From Lachnoclostridium sp. UBA5890 (GTDB taxonomy: Bacteria; Bacillota; Clostridia; Lachnospirales; Lachnospiraceae): a DNA stretch of 22,281 bases. Every line of letters begins with the position of its first letter. Position 1 is the first letter of the stretch. The position numbers were made by a program, and so were the translations under genes. Location: assembly GCA_002431395.1 (NCBI GenBank), contig DJEU01000049.1:1-22281 (forward strand). Direction: 5' to 3'. This document shows, in pieces, positions 7,456 through 13,954 of this stretch. Under the pieces are notes generated by a model, which had not been told where the DNA came from, made no database searches, and saw nothing but the letters and a program-made list of their open reading frames with translations.

Positions 7456-7560
7456 TTAAGTATTGCCGATTCGAATGACACCTGTCTGCAGTTCGTTCAT
7501 CTGCTGCACTTCATTTTCCAGTGCCGCAAATGCCTGATATTTTTGTAAATTTGTATCCAT
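7456..7560 (-). pseudogene. Remnant of a LysR-type transcriptional regulator (34-codon ORF)
   Basis: A 34-codon frame starts at ATG 7560 with GAGG about 7 bases upstream and ends in TAA. It reads MDTNLQKYQAFAALENEV, then QQMNELQTGVIRIGNT. The segment 'L..EV..M..LQTGVIRIG' matches the linker between the DNA-binding and effector domains of LysR regulators, where the first effector beta strand begins 'G.lRIG'. Both the helix-turn-helix and the rest of the effector domain are missing, so this looks like a leftover of a deleted regulator. It could still be translated as a small peptide because the ribosome site is good. Assignment is from pattern memory. Confidence 0.5.
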
Positions 7561-7595
7561 CTGATTTCCTCATACATTCTATGCTAAAGTTTCGT

Positions 7596-7624
7596 TTTTC
7601 AGATTATACCATGTTTGCTACAAT
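7596..7624 (+). promoter_or_regulatory. Sigma-A promoter of the small membrane peptide gene
   Basis: TTTTCA (7596-7601), a 17-base spacer, TACAAT (7619-7624), with TG at 7616-7617 giving an extended -10. It points to the 48-codon gene at 7660. Confidence 0.5.
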
Positions 7625-7659
7625 GCAACAAGAACAAGAAAGAAATGAGGGTATCTTTT

Positions 7660-7806
7660 ATGAACCTGCTCTTTAAAAAAGGAATTACGCGGCGCCAGAT
7701 TTTCTGTTTTGCAATTGTATTTTCCTTCCTGCTTCTGCATAAATCGTTTTCATTTCCGGAAGCATTCGGCGCAGCATTGATTCTCGGGGGCGCACGCCGC
7801 AATTGA
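7660..7806 (+). CDS. Small hydrophobic (single-pass membrane) protein, 48 aa
   Basis: A 48-codon gene starting at ATG 7660, 8 bases after GAGGG, with a plausible extended -10 promoter upstream. It has a basic start (MNLLFKKGITRRQ), then a hydrophobic stretch from about residue 14 to 43 interrupted by HKSFSFPEAF, then a basic tail (GARRN). This would place it in the membrane as one helix or a short hairpin. I do not recognise the family, and function is unknown. The antisense frame of similar length has no ribosome site. The upstream ATG at 7645 is possible but less well placed relative to the ribosome site. Confidence 0.5.
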   Translation: MNLLFKKGITRRQIFCFAIVFSFLLLHKSFSFPEAFGAALILGGARRN

Positions 7807-7828
7807 TAATTTTTCTCATTGCATTCTC

Positions 7829-7857
7829 TTGAAAATGACTGACTGCCGTGCTACGCT
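7829..7857 (+). promoter_or_regulatory. Sigma-A promoter of the alpha/beta hydrolase
   Basis: TTGAAA (7829-7834), a 17-base spacer and TACGCT (7852-7857), with TG at 7849-7850 giving an extended -10, 35 bases before the gene start. Confidence 0.5.
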
Positions 7858-7892
7858 TTACATTGAAATAAGTATGATCGGAGGTATGACGT

Positions 7893-8753
7893 ATGTCATT
7901 TTTAAGCGAATTAGAAGCATTTCAAAAAACACATCCTTTTCAAAATACAAACGTAAATGGAATCGAAGCGAACTATCTTCTGTGCGGAAACCCAGACAGC
8001 AAGTATACTCTGGTATATCTGGTCGGGGGAACCGGACTTTCTGTCGTCTGGTTTCATCATATCCTGGAGATGGAAAGCGATTACCGCATCCTGACATTTG
8101 ATTATCCCATGGAACTCGAGACATTGGAAGAAGTAGCGGATTTTTCCGTCTCTTTGGCAGAACAGCTGAAACTGGAAAATCTTGTATTTATCGGAGCCTC
8201 TCTGGGCGGATTTATCGGCCAGCTGGTTGCCCGCAAACATCCGGATAAAGTGGCCGGACTCGGATTATTCTCCACTTGCAGCCTGTCCGAAAACAGCATC
8301 AATGACCTGAAAAAGCAATACCGCATTTATGGTCCGCTGTACGTAATGATGAAAATTCTGCCATATTCCTGGCTGAGAAAATTGTTCTGCAACATTTCGA
8401 AAAAACAGATCGGACTCGAAGAGGAACGTCCCGAGGATAAAAAATATATGGAAGATCTTTTCGAATGGGTGTATTCCAATTACACGCGTAAATTTGATTT
8501 ACATATGACGGGTCTGATCATTTCGGTTACGTCACTGACGCCGATTACCCCGGCTCAGTTCCACGAAATTTCCGACCGCACTCTTTTGGTTCTTCCGAAA
8601 GACGACAAAGCTTTTTCGAAGAAAGCACAGCAGGATCTGCGCGAAATGCTGCCGGATGCCAAACTCGTCCGCATCAACGGTGGACATACCGCGACACTCT
8701 ACCGCGTGGAAGAATATGTGAAAGCAACGAGAGAGTTTTTGAATAATCTGTAA
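7893..8753 (+). CDS. Alpha/beta hydrolase
   Basis: A 286-aa cytoplasmic protein of the alpha/beta hydrolase superfamily. The oxyanion-hole region is around VGGTGLS (44-50), the nucleophile elbow is G101-A-S103-L-G105 (FIGASLGGFIG), the acid is probably D237 or D238 (VLPKDDKAF) and the histidine is H265 (INGGHTATLYR). The insert between about 135 and 215 would form the lid. There is no signal peptide. The start has GGAGG, seven bases before ATG. The substrate is unknown; relatives include esterases, C-C hydrolases and proline-iminopeptidase-like enzymes. It stands alone, with the ATPase remnant directly downstream. Confidence 0.88.
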   Translation: MSFLSELEAFQKTHPFQNTNVNGIEANYLLCGNPDSKYTLVYLVGGTGLSVVWFHHILEMESDYRILTFDYPMELETLEEVADFSVSLAEQLKLENLVFIGASLGGFIGQLVARKHPDKVAGLGLFSTCSLSENSINDLKKQYRIYGPLYVMMKILPYSWLRKLFCNISKKQIGLEEERPEDKKYMEDLFEWVYSNYTRKFDLHMTGLIISVTSLTPITPAQFHEISDRTLLVLPKDDKAFSKKAQQDLREMLPDAKLVRINGGHTATLYRVEEYVKATREFLNNL

Positions 8754-8762
8754 GAAAAATCT

Positions 8763-9240
8763 ATGATTCCATGCGAAAATGGAAAGAAGAAAATGGGCGT
8801 ACTGCCTTATTGATCGATGGTGCAAGGCGTGTCGGTAAAAGTTATATTGCGCAGGAGTTTGCCAAAAAGGAATATAAAAGTTATATTCTTATTGACTTTA
8901 ACCGCGCGCCTGCTGAAATTACAGATCTCTTTGTTCATTATTTAAACGACTTAAATATGTTTTTTTCTATTTATCAAACTTTTATGGAGTAAAACTCTAT
9001 GAACGAGAAAGTCTCCGCATGGAAATCGACTTTTTGACCACGAAAAGCAAGACCAGCAACCGCCATAATATTTCGCCAATTGAGGTAAAATCAAGTAAAA
9101 ATTATAAGCTGACTTCCCTGCGTAAATTTAAAGAAAAATATAAAGAGCAGCTGCACATTCCTTATGTGCTTCATCCCAATGATCTGAAAGAAGAAGATGT
9201 GATTCTTTTTCTTCCATTATACATGACACCATTAATATAA
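8763..9240 (+). pseudogene. AAA ATPase with DUF4143-type C-terminus, broken by internal deletion and frameshift
   Basis: Two pieces of one gene remain. Piece one (8771-8992) reads through a Walker A loop, GARRVGKS, and 'KSYILIDFNRAPAEITDLF', typical of the AAA_14/DUF4143 ATPases of Clostridia. Piece two (9019-9240, another frame) gives 'MEIDFLTTKSK', 'ISPIEVKSSKNYKLTSL' and 'LPLYMTPL', the usual nuclease-like C-terminus. Extending piece two's frame backwards gives VKLYERESL, which in intact relatives follows the N-terminal piece directly and comes just before the Walker B region. So one base was lost near 8989, and about 200 residues were removed between 'ERESL' and 'ESLRMEIDF'. The natural start is probably ATG 8763 (MIP...), out of frame with the rest. 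Intact members are about 400-450 aa; deletion limits are estimated from memory. Confidence 0.85.
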
Positions 9241-9243
9241 AAC

Positions 9244-9263
9244 GAGCAGGCTAACGCCTGCTC
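9244..9263. terminator. Hairpin terminator, probably bidirectional
   Basis: GAGCAGGC (9244-9251) and GCCTGCTC (9256-9263) form a perfect 8-bp stem with a TAAC loop. The minus-strand side continues GTTTTATATT, fitting termination of the lipoprotein transcript. The plus side is followed by ATTTC, a weaker tail. Confidence 0.7.
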
Positions 9264-9307
9264 ATTTCAATATACGGATTTCCTTCCTACTTCCGCACTT
9301 TTATTTT

Positions 9308-10744
9308 TTACACTGCTCCATTTCCCTTTGGCGTCATATATAAGAAATCAATCGGCCCTTCGTCGTCACCGCCGCCCAGAAATCCGAGCATATAAATCTT
9401 CCCATCCGCACCGACTTGAATCTCTCCATGCATATCCGGAAAAAGCTTCTGGTTTTTCGAATCGACAATTTTTTCCAGCATCTTTGTTTCCTTGTTATAA
9501 TGAAATAGCCCATTAAAATAGGAAAAATAGACTTCGCCGGTATTCTCATTGACACAATACCGGATCGGCTGATCCCCTTTCCAGTATTCCAAATAATCCA
9601 ATTCCTGCATTTCCTCATTGTAACTTCGATAATGGATACTTTCCGGTATCCCCTCCGAAATCGCCGAATAATCCAACTTTTCCTTTGTCTCTCCCGTCTC
9701 CACATCGATCATTTCCAATATATTTTTACTTATGTCAAAGTTGTAAAAAATGCCATCATAATAACAACCGGACATGGCCACATCAAAACTTCTTTCAATC
9801 TTCAGGGTCTGCAAATCAACGACATATGCCGCCTGCTTTTCCTTGGATTCCAGATTGCAGTTAAATATCGCCTTTTTCTTTGTCAATGGCACAATATTAT
9901 ATTTGTCCGTCGAATCTTGCTCCAAATGATTCTTTTTATACCATTCTGACATAGTGAAATCGTACAATGTCTTTCCGTTCTCGTCTCCTGCCATCAAACG
10001 TTTTCCATCAAAATTCCACAAAAGTCCTGCCCCGGCATCATAATGATAATACTCTCCATCACCAATTAACGCATGCTGTTCCGTTTTCCATTTTTTGCCA
10101 CTAAATTGTCCTGTCTTCCATCCGGAAGTGTCCCCATAATACGACACCGCAAAATGGTCTGTTTGATCGATGTACCCACTCCAGCACTCCCAGATATCGT
10201 CCGTCCCCAATCGCTTTTCATCGTACTTCTTTACGGTAGATTCATCAATTGACAATTTTACTGCCTCCGGATCCGCTTCCGGTTCTTCAAAACTCAGTTT
10301 CTCATAAAGATTTTTATTACATTGAACGCCAAGTTCTTTTTCCAGATTCCGTTCCTTCTTTTCCGCTTCGCTAACCTTCCTGGCGATCGACCATGTTTCC
10401 TCTTTAGAATTTTCGGTTGTTTTGTCCCAATCCTTAAAAAATATGTAGGTTCCCGTCAAATCCTGTTTTCCATCCACACCGATGTCATAAGAATACGCTC
10501 CATTCTGCGTCCTAAAGTTAAAAATAAGATTTAACTGCTGCTTTTTAACTTCCATCACGCTGCAAAAGTAATTAATGGCATCCGGGCATTCTTCGTAAGC
10601 CTGCTTAGATGCCGGCTTGATCTCATCCTTAATCTGCTGCTGCGATTGCTCCTGCGATTGTTCTGTCTCCTTTTTCCCACAGGAAGCTGCCCCTATACAC
10701 AATGCCCCCGCCAGAGCAAAAATCAATAACCGTCTCCAATCCAT
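9308..10744 (-). CDS. Uncharacterised lipoprotein, possible beta-propeller
   Basis: A 478-aa protein with a lipoprotein signal peptide: basic MDWRR, a hydrophobic core to about 20, and a lipobox ending AAS-C22, followed by a charged, Glu/Gln-rich linker (to about 45). It should be anchored to the outer face of the cell membrane. The C-terminal half contains repeated short strands such as GEVYFSYFNGLFHYN and GKIYMLGFL with intervening turns, suggesting a beta-propeller-like fold that reports values or binds a ligand. No named family is recognised. AGGAGG precedes ATG 10744. The gene begins 28 bases after the Dabb gene's stop and is probably co-transcribed from the promoter at 11114-11143, ending at the hairpin at 9244-9263. 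Confidence 0.8.
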   Translation of the reverse strand: MDWRRLLIFALAGALCIGAASCGKKETEQSQEQSQQQIKDEIKPASKQAYEECPDAINYFCSVMEVKKQQLNLIFNFRTQNGAYSYDIGVDGKQDLTGTYIFFKDWDKTTENSKEETWSIARKVSEAEKKERNLEKELGVQCNKNLYEKLSFEEPEADPEAVKLSIDESTVKKYDEKRLGTDDIWECWSGYIDQTDHFAVSYYGDTSGWKTGQFSGKKWKTEQHALIGDGEYYHYDAGAGLLWNFDGKRLMAGDENGKTLYDFTMSEWYKKNHLEQDSTDKYNIVPLTKKKAIFNCNLESKEKQAAYVVDLQTLKIERSFDVAMSGCYYDGIFYNFDISKNILEMIDVETGETKEKLDYSAISEGIPESIHYRSYNEEMQELDYLEYWKGDQPIRYCVNENTGEVYFSYFNGLFHYNKETKMLEKIVDSKNQKLFPDMHGEIQVGADGKIYMLGFLGGGDDEGPIDFLYMTPKGNGAV

Positions 10745-10772
10745 GCGTCTCCTCCTCTTCTACAACTACTAA

Positions 10773-11081
10773 TTATCTGTTGTCTCCGGTCACCAGATCA
10801 CCGCAAAGCCGGTCCGTCACAATATTTTTGCAGCGTTCGCGGTGCGCCACATGCAGCGGATGATTCATAAATGCTTTCAATGCCGCTTCGTCTATAAATT
10901 CGGCATAAAAGACAAGGTCGTATCCGCCCGCGATGTTATTTCCAATTTCTGCCTGCAAAAGTCCGTCGATATTTCCATTCATCGTCGCCACCGAATCCTG
11001 CATAAATCGAAGTGCTTCTTCCTCTCCGTGTTTTTCCTTTACTTCCTCTGTGTAGTTCCAAAATAAAATGTGTCGAATCAT
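10773..11081 (-). CDS. Dabb (stress-responsive A/B barrel) domain protein
   Basis: A 102-aa cytoplasmic protein consisting of a single dimeric alpha/beta-barrel (Dabb) domain. The start MIRHILFWNYTEE, the middle 'GGYDLVFYAEFIDEAALKAFMNHPLHVAHRERCKNIV' and the length are characteristic. These small proteins dimerise through beta sheets; some are enzymes, many are stress-induced and of unknown function. AGGAGG lies 7 bases before ATG 11081. A near-consensus sigma-A promoter lies upstream. The lipoprotein gene follows by 28 bases; a functional link between the two is possible but not shown. Confidence 0.88.
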   Translation of the reverse strand: MIRHILFWNYTEEVKEKHGEEEALRFMQDSVATMNGNIDGLLQAEIGNNIAGGYDLVFYAEFIDEAALKAFMNHPLHVAHRERCKNIVTDRLCGDLVTGDNR

Positions 11082-11113
11082 GAATCTGCCTCCTCTAAAA
11101 TTTACTTATCATC

Positions 11114-11143
11114 AGTATACTATTTCCGTGCTGCATCTGTCAA
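11114..11143 (-). promoter_or_regulatory. Sigma-A promoter of the Dabb-lipoprotein operon
   Basis: On the minus strand, a perfect TTGACA (11143-11138), 18-base spacer and TATACT (11119-11114), about 30 bases upstream of the Dabb start. Confidence 0.8.
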
Positions 11144-11199
11144 TCCTTGGAAATTTTGATTTGGCTGACACCTTACTTCTGTCAGCACAGAAAATTCCA

Positions 11200-11940
11200 C
11201 TACACCATATACTCATCTATATATTTGTCTATATTTTTCATATTCAATGCCCTTTTTCCCGTTTCATGAAACACCAAAAGATCACGCCCGATCAAAATGT
11301 CATTTTTCTCATAAACATCCAATTTTCGCAATGTTCCATTGTAATAAACACTATCATCCATCATCCCAAAATGTTCCACATAAAAAATCTTCGCCGTCCG
11401 CTTATTCATCACCGTAAAATCAGGATAAAATGGTTTCTTCTGTCCATCCACCATCAAATATACCGGCTTTTCATATCGATACAAAATTCCCCGTCTCTCA
11501 AAATGGTCCGCAATGATCTTTTCCGATTTTGACCGAACCCGCTCGCCTTTATTGGTATAAATTTCCGTCCGATCATCCTCAATTGGCTTACCTTCGTAGG
11601 TTTCTTCCGCAAATCTACGAATCTTTTCTTCTCTGCTCAAAATCCCTGTCGTAATCAATTTCCTTTTCCCCGCGTTCATGTCATTGTATATTTTTTCCAA
11701 ATTAAATTCATCAATATTTCGCAACGCCTTCTTTAAATTTGCAATTTGCTTTTCTATTTCCGGAAGCAGTTTTGCATAATATTCCTCTTCAACTAACCGC
11801 TTAAGTGCCGTCACTTCCTGCTTCCCGACATATTTTTGGTCCAAATAATAGCGGTAATGCCCACGAATATTTCTACACTCCACTTTTCGAATTTGTCTCC
11901 CCTGCAATCTCTTTTCAAGACCTTTCTTGATTTTCTCCAA
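11200..11940 (-). CDS. PD-(D/E)XK-like nuclease-fold protein of unknown role
   Basis: 246 aa as given. The N-terminal half is a charged, helical region (about 1-110). The C-terminal half has the order 'R136-SKSEKIIADHF', 'ILYRYEKPVYL', 'FYPDFTV' and 'FYVEHFGMMDD', with E140, D174 and E189 in the positions expected for a PD-(D/E)XK nuclease core, though the ExK lysine is not obvious (EHF). I recognise it as a widespread uncharacterised protein of Firmicutes; DNA cleavage is inferred, not known. TTG 11940 is the first start-like codon after an in-frame stop, but it has no good ribosome site. A better-placed ATG (11973) is in the same frame, with a TAG as its second codon. The gene may therefore be a recent pseudogene, or be translated by restart at the TTG. 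It has its own promoter at 12064-12092. Confidence 0.7.
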   Translation of the reverse strand: MEKIKKGLEKRLQGRQIRKVECRNIRGHYRYYLDQKYVGKQEVTALKRLVEEEYYAKLLPEIEKQIANLKKALRNIDEFNLEKIYNDMNAGKRKLITTGILSREEKIRRFAEETYEGKPIEDDRTEIYTNKGERVRSKSEKIIADHFERRGILYRYEKPVYLMVDGQKKPFYPDFTVMNKRTAKIFYVEHFGMMDDSVYYNGTLRKLDVYEKNDILIGRDLLVFHETGKRALNMKNIDKYIDEYMV

Positions 11941-12063
11941 TTGTTCTATTCTCTGTAAGATTTTTCTCTACATCAAATTCCCCGCTTTCTATTTAATTTT
12001 GTTTTGTGTGAATTCTTGTACGAAATGTACTTATAAGAAATCCTGATTTCCAATTACCCGTTC
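11941..12063 (-). other. Leader of the nuclease-fold gene, with an ATG-TAG start-stop
   Basis: This is the predicted 5' untranslated region. It contains GGGG (11983-11980), six bases, then ATG (11973-11971) directly followed by TAG (11970-11968). The codons from there to the TTG at 11940 read R-K-I-L-Q-R-I-E-Q, which continues the helical, charged style of the protein. A short GAAAT/ATTTC hairpin lies further upstream near 12040. Confidence 0.55.
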
Positions 12064-12092
12064 AGTATAGCATAGTTCATTTACAAAGGCAA
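12064..12092 (-). promoter_or_regulatory. Sigma-A promoter of the nuclease-fold gene, overlapping a repeat arm
   Basis: On the minus strand TTGCCT (12092-12087), 17 bases, TATACT (12069-12064), with an extended TG. The -35 lies inside an AAAGGCAAC motif (12085-12093) that matches the arms of the neighbouring palindromic repeats. Confidence 0.65.
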
Positions 12093-12366
12093 CTAATTTT
12101 GGAGATTTTTCTTTTTGGATTTTTGCGTGGCAGGAAAAGGCAACGGATTTCGCTGAGTTTCCCTTTTTGCGTTGCCTTTTCGCCTGAACTCGCCGAGGAA
12201 AGGCAACATATTTCGGCGGTTTCCTCTATTTTTGTTGCCTTTCTTGCTTCTTGCCAGCCCTAAAGGCAACGGATTTCGCTGGGTTTCCCAATTTACGTTG
12301 CCTTTTCGCCTGAACTCGCCCGGGAAAGGCAACATATTTTGGCAACTTCCTCTGGTTCCGTTGCCA
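12085..12366. repeat. Array of palindromic AAAGGCAAC/GTTGCCTTT units in a 126-bp tandem repeat
   Basis: Successive units begin AAAGGCAAC and end GTTGCCTTT around 24-26 inner bases. Perfect arms are at 12135-12145/12170-12180, 12198-12208/12233-12243 and 12262-12271/12296-12305. A fourth unit (12328-12365) keeps only a 6-bp stem, and a degenerate one begins at 12085. Units alternate in type (inner sequence starting GGATTTCGCTG or ATATTT), so the pair repeats with a 126-bp period (12136 and 12262), joined by CGCCTGAACTCGCC. Because 126 is a multiple of three, both strands stay open and give false Arg/Gly/Asn/Pro-rich ORFs. It lies between two unrelated minus-strand transcripts. This looks like a dispersed non-coding palindromic repeat. 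Confidence 0.85.
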
Positions 12367-12382
12367 TCCCCCTCCCCTCACC

Positions 12383-12409
12383 AAAAAAGGGGCGCCTGAG
12401 GCGCCCCTT
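12383..12409 (-). terminator. Rho-independent terminator of the pth-mfd-prsA-malQ operon
   Basis: GGCGCC-centred stem: AAGGGGCGCC (12387-12396) pairs perfectly with GGCGCCCCTT (12400-12409) around a 3-base loop. On the minus strand it is followed by a six-T run (12388-12383). It lies 40 bases past the malQ stop. Confidence 0.92.
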
Positions 12410-12449
12410 CAAACCAAATTCAATTTCAAACCCAACTCAGTTCCCTTCC

Positions 12450-13940
12450 CTATCTTCCATACAATTTCGTCATCCGGCGGATTTTCTCGCAAAGTTCCTT
12501 ATCAAAGGCATCTTTCTTCATGCGCCACTGCCAGTTGTAGCCAAGGGTCGATGGCGTGTTGATGCGCGCCGTGCCCGGCAGGCAAAGGTAATCCTGTGCC
12601 GGAATGACACAGAGTTTCGCCACGCTTCGCTGCGCCAGCGTGATCAGCTGCCAAGTCAACTTTTTGCGGCCGACAAACCTGCCGCCGTAAGGCAGATTCA
12701 GATAGCGGAGTGCCACATCGCGGTCCTCTTTTGACAATTCTTTCCACCAATCAAACGTCGTCTGGTTATCGTGCGTTCCTGTATAAACCACGCAATTTGA
12801 ATTGTAATTGTGCGGCATGTAATCACTTTCCTCGCGCGAATCAAACGCAAATTGAAGCACCTTCATTCCCGGGTAGCCGGTCGCAGCCAGGAGATGTCGG
12901 ACGCTGTCCGTCAGAAAGCCGAGATCTTCGGCGATGATCTGCTGCTCGCCGAGCACTTCATTGACCTTGTCGAAAAGATGGATTCCCGGACCTTTTTCCC
13001 AAGCGCCGTTTACTGCCGTTTCTTCGCCGTATGGGATGGCATAATATTCATCAAAGCCACGGAAATGGTCGATTCGCACCATGTCATACCATGTAAAACA
13101 ATTGCGGATGCGCGAGATCCACCAATGAAACTCCGTCGATTCATGGTATTCCCAGCGGTATAATGGATTCCCCCAAAGCTGACCTGTCTCCGAAAAGGCA
13201 TCCGGCGGACAGCCCGCTACCGCAATCGGTTCCAGGTCTTCCGTAAACTGAAACAATTCCGGGTGCGCCCACGTATCTGCACTGTCAAGCGCTACATAGA
13301 TCGGGATATCTCCAATGATCTGAACACCCTTGTCATTGGCGTACTTTTTCAATTGTTTCCACTGTTTGTCAAATTCATATTGAAGGAACATATAAAAACT
13401 AATTTCGTTTTTGTACGTTTCCCGGCAACGCGCGATCGCTGCCTCGTCGCGGCGTTTCAATTCTTCCTCCCACGTCAGAAAACTAGCCCCCTTGCGCGTG
13501 TCCTTGATTGCCATAAACAGGCAGTAATCCGGCAGCCATTCCTGCTGCTCGGAAACAAATGCCTGAAATTCTTCATTTTCTGCGATATTACTGCGGTCAA
13601 AGGCTTTGCGCAAAAGCGGAAAACGCTGATTGTACTGTTTTTCATAATTTACATAATTCCCCTCATCTTCAAGGTCTGCTGCCGCGATCTCTTCCGCCGT
13701 CAAAAGCCCCTCTTCCGCCAACGCATCGAGCGAAATATAGTACGGATTTCCGGCAAATGTCGAAAATGACTGATATGGGGAGTCGCCATATCCCGTCGGC
13801 CCCATTGGAAGAATCTGCCAGTATTTCTGTCCGCAGCTCACCAAGGTATCGACAAAACGATATGCATTTCGGTCAAAGCACCCGATTCCATGGGGAGACG
13901 GGATACTTGATATCGGGAGTAATATTCCACTTGCTCTCAT
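12450..13940 (-). CDS. malQ: 4-alpha-glucanotransferase (amylomaltase, GH77)
   Basis: A 496-aa cytoplasmic enzyme that moves alpha-1,4-glucan segments between maltooligosaccharides, releasing glucose. It is used in maltodextrin and glycogen metabolism. The N-terminus 'RASGILLPISSIPSPHGIGCFD' and 'YWQILPMGPTGYGDSPYQSFSTFAGNPYYIS' (40-70) are GH77 signatures. The catalytic residues are visible: D291 nucleophile (MVRIDHFRGF), E338 acid/base (IIAEDLG) and D391 (TGTHDNQT). Length is normal for the bacterial family. AGGAG lies before ATG 13940, 14 bases after the stop of the foldase gene. It is the last gene of the operon and is followed by a strong terminator. With glgC/glgD at the other end of the block it fits glucan storage and turnover. 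Confidence 0.97.
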   Translation of the reverse strand: MRASGILLPISSIPSPHGIGCFDRNAYRFVDTLVSCGQKYWQILPMGPTGYGDSPYQSFSTFAGNPYYISLDALAEEGLLTAEEIAAADLEDEGNYVNYEKQYNQRFPLLRKAFDRSNIAENEEFQAFVSEQQEWLPDYCLFMAIKDTRKGASFLTWEEELKRRDEAAIARCRETYKNEISFYMFLQYEFDKQWKQLKKYANDKGVQIIGDIPIYVALDSADTWAHPELFQFTEDLEPIAVAGCPPDAFSETGQLWGNPLYRWEYHESTEFHWWISRIRNCFTWYDMVRIDHFRGFDEYYAIPYGEETAVNGAWEKGPGIHLFDKVNEVLGEQQIIAEDLGFLTDSVRHLLAATGYPGMKVLQFAFDSREESDYMPHNYNSNCVVYTGTHDNQTTFDWWKELSKEDRDVALRYLNLPYGGRFVGRKKLTWQLITLAQRSVAKLCVIPAQDYLCLPGTARINTPSTLGYNWQWRMKKDAFDKELCEKIRRMTKLYGR

Positions 13941-13954
13941 ACTTCTTTCTCCTT

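Noticed and set aside
11200..12366. A new restriction or defence system made of the nuclease-fold gene and the repeat array
   Set aside because: There is no methylase, helicase or other partner gene, the repeat array has no spacer-like variable units as in CRISPR, and the adjacent malQ operon is unrelated. The proximity alone does not support a system.
12093..12399. Open frames on both strands encoding Arg/Gly/Asn- or Pro/Phe-rich repeat proteins
   Set aside because: They are translations of the 126-bp palindromic repeat, whose period is a multiple of three. Neither has a convincing ribosome site, and both strands are open at once.
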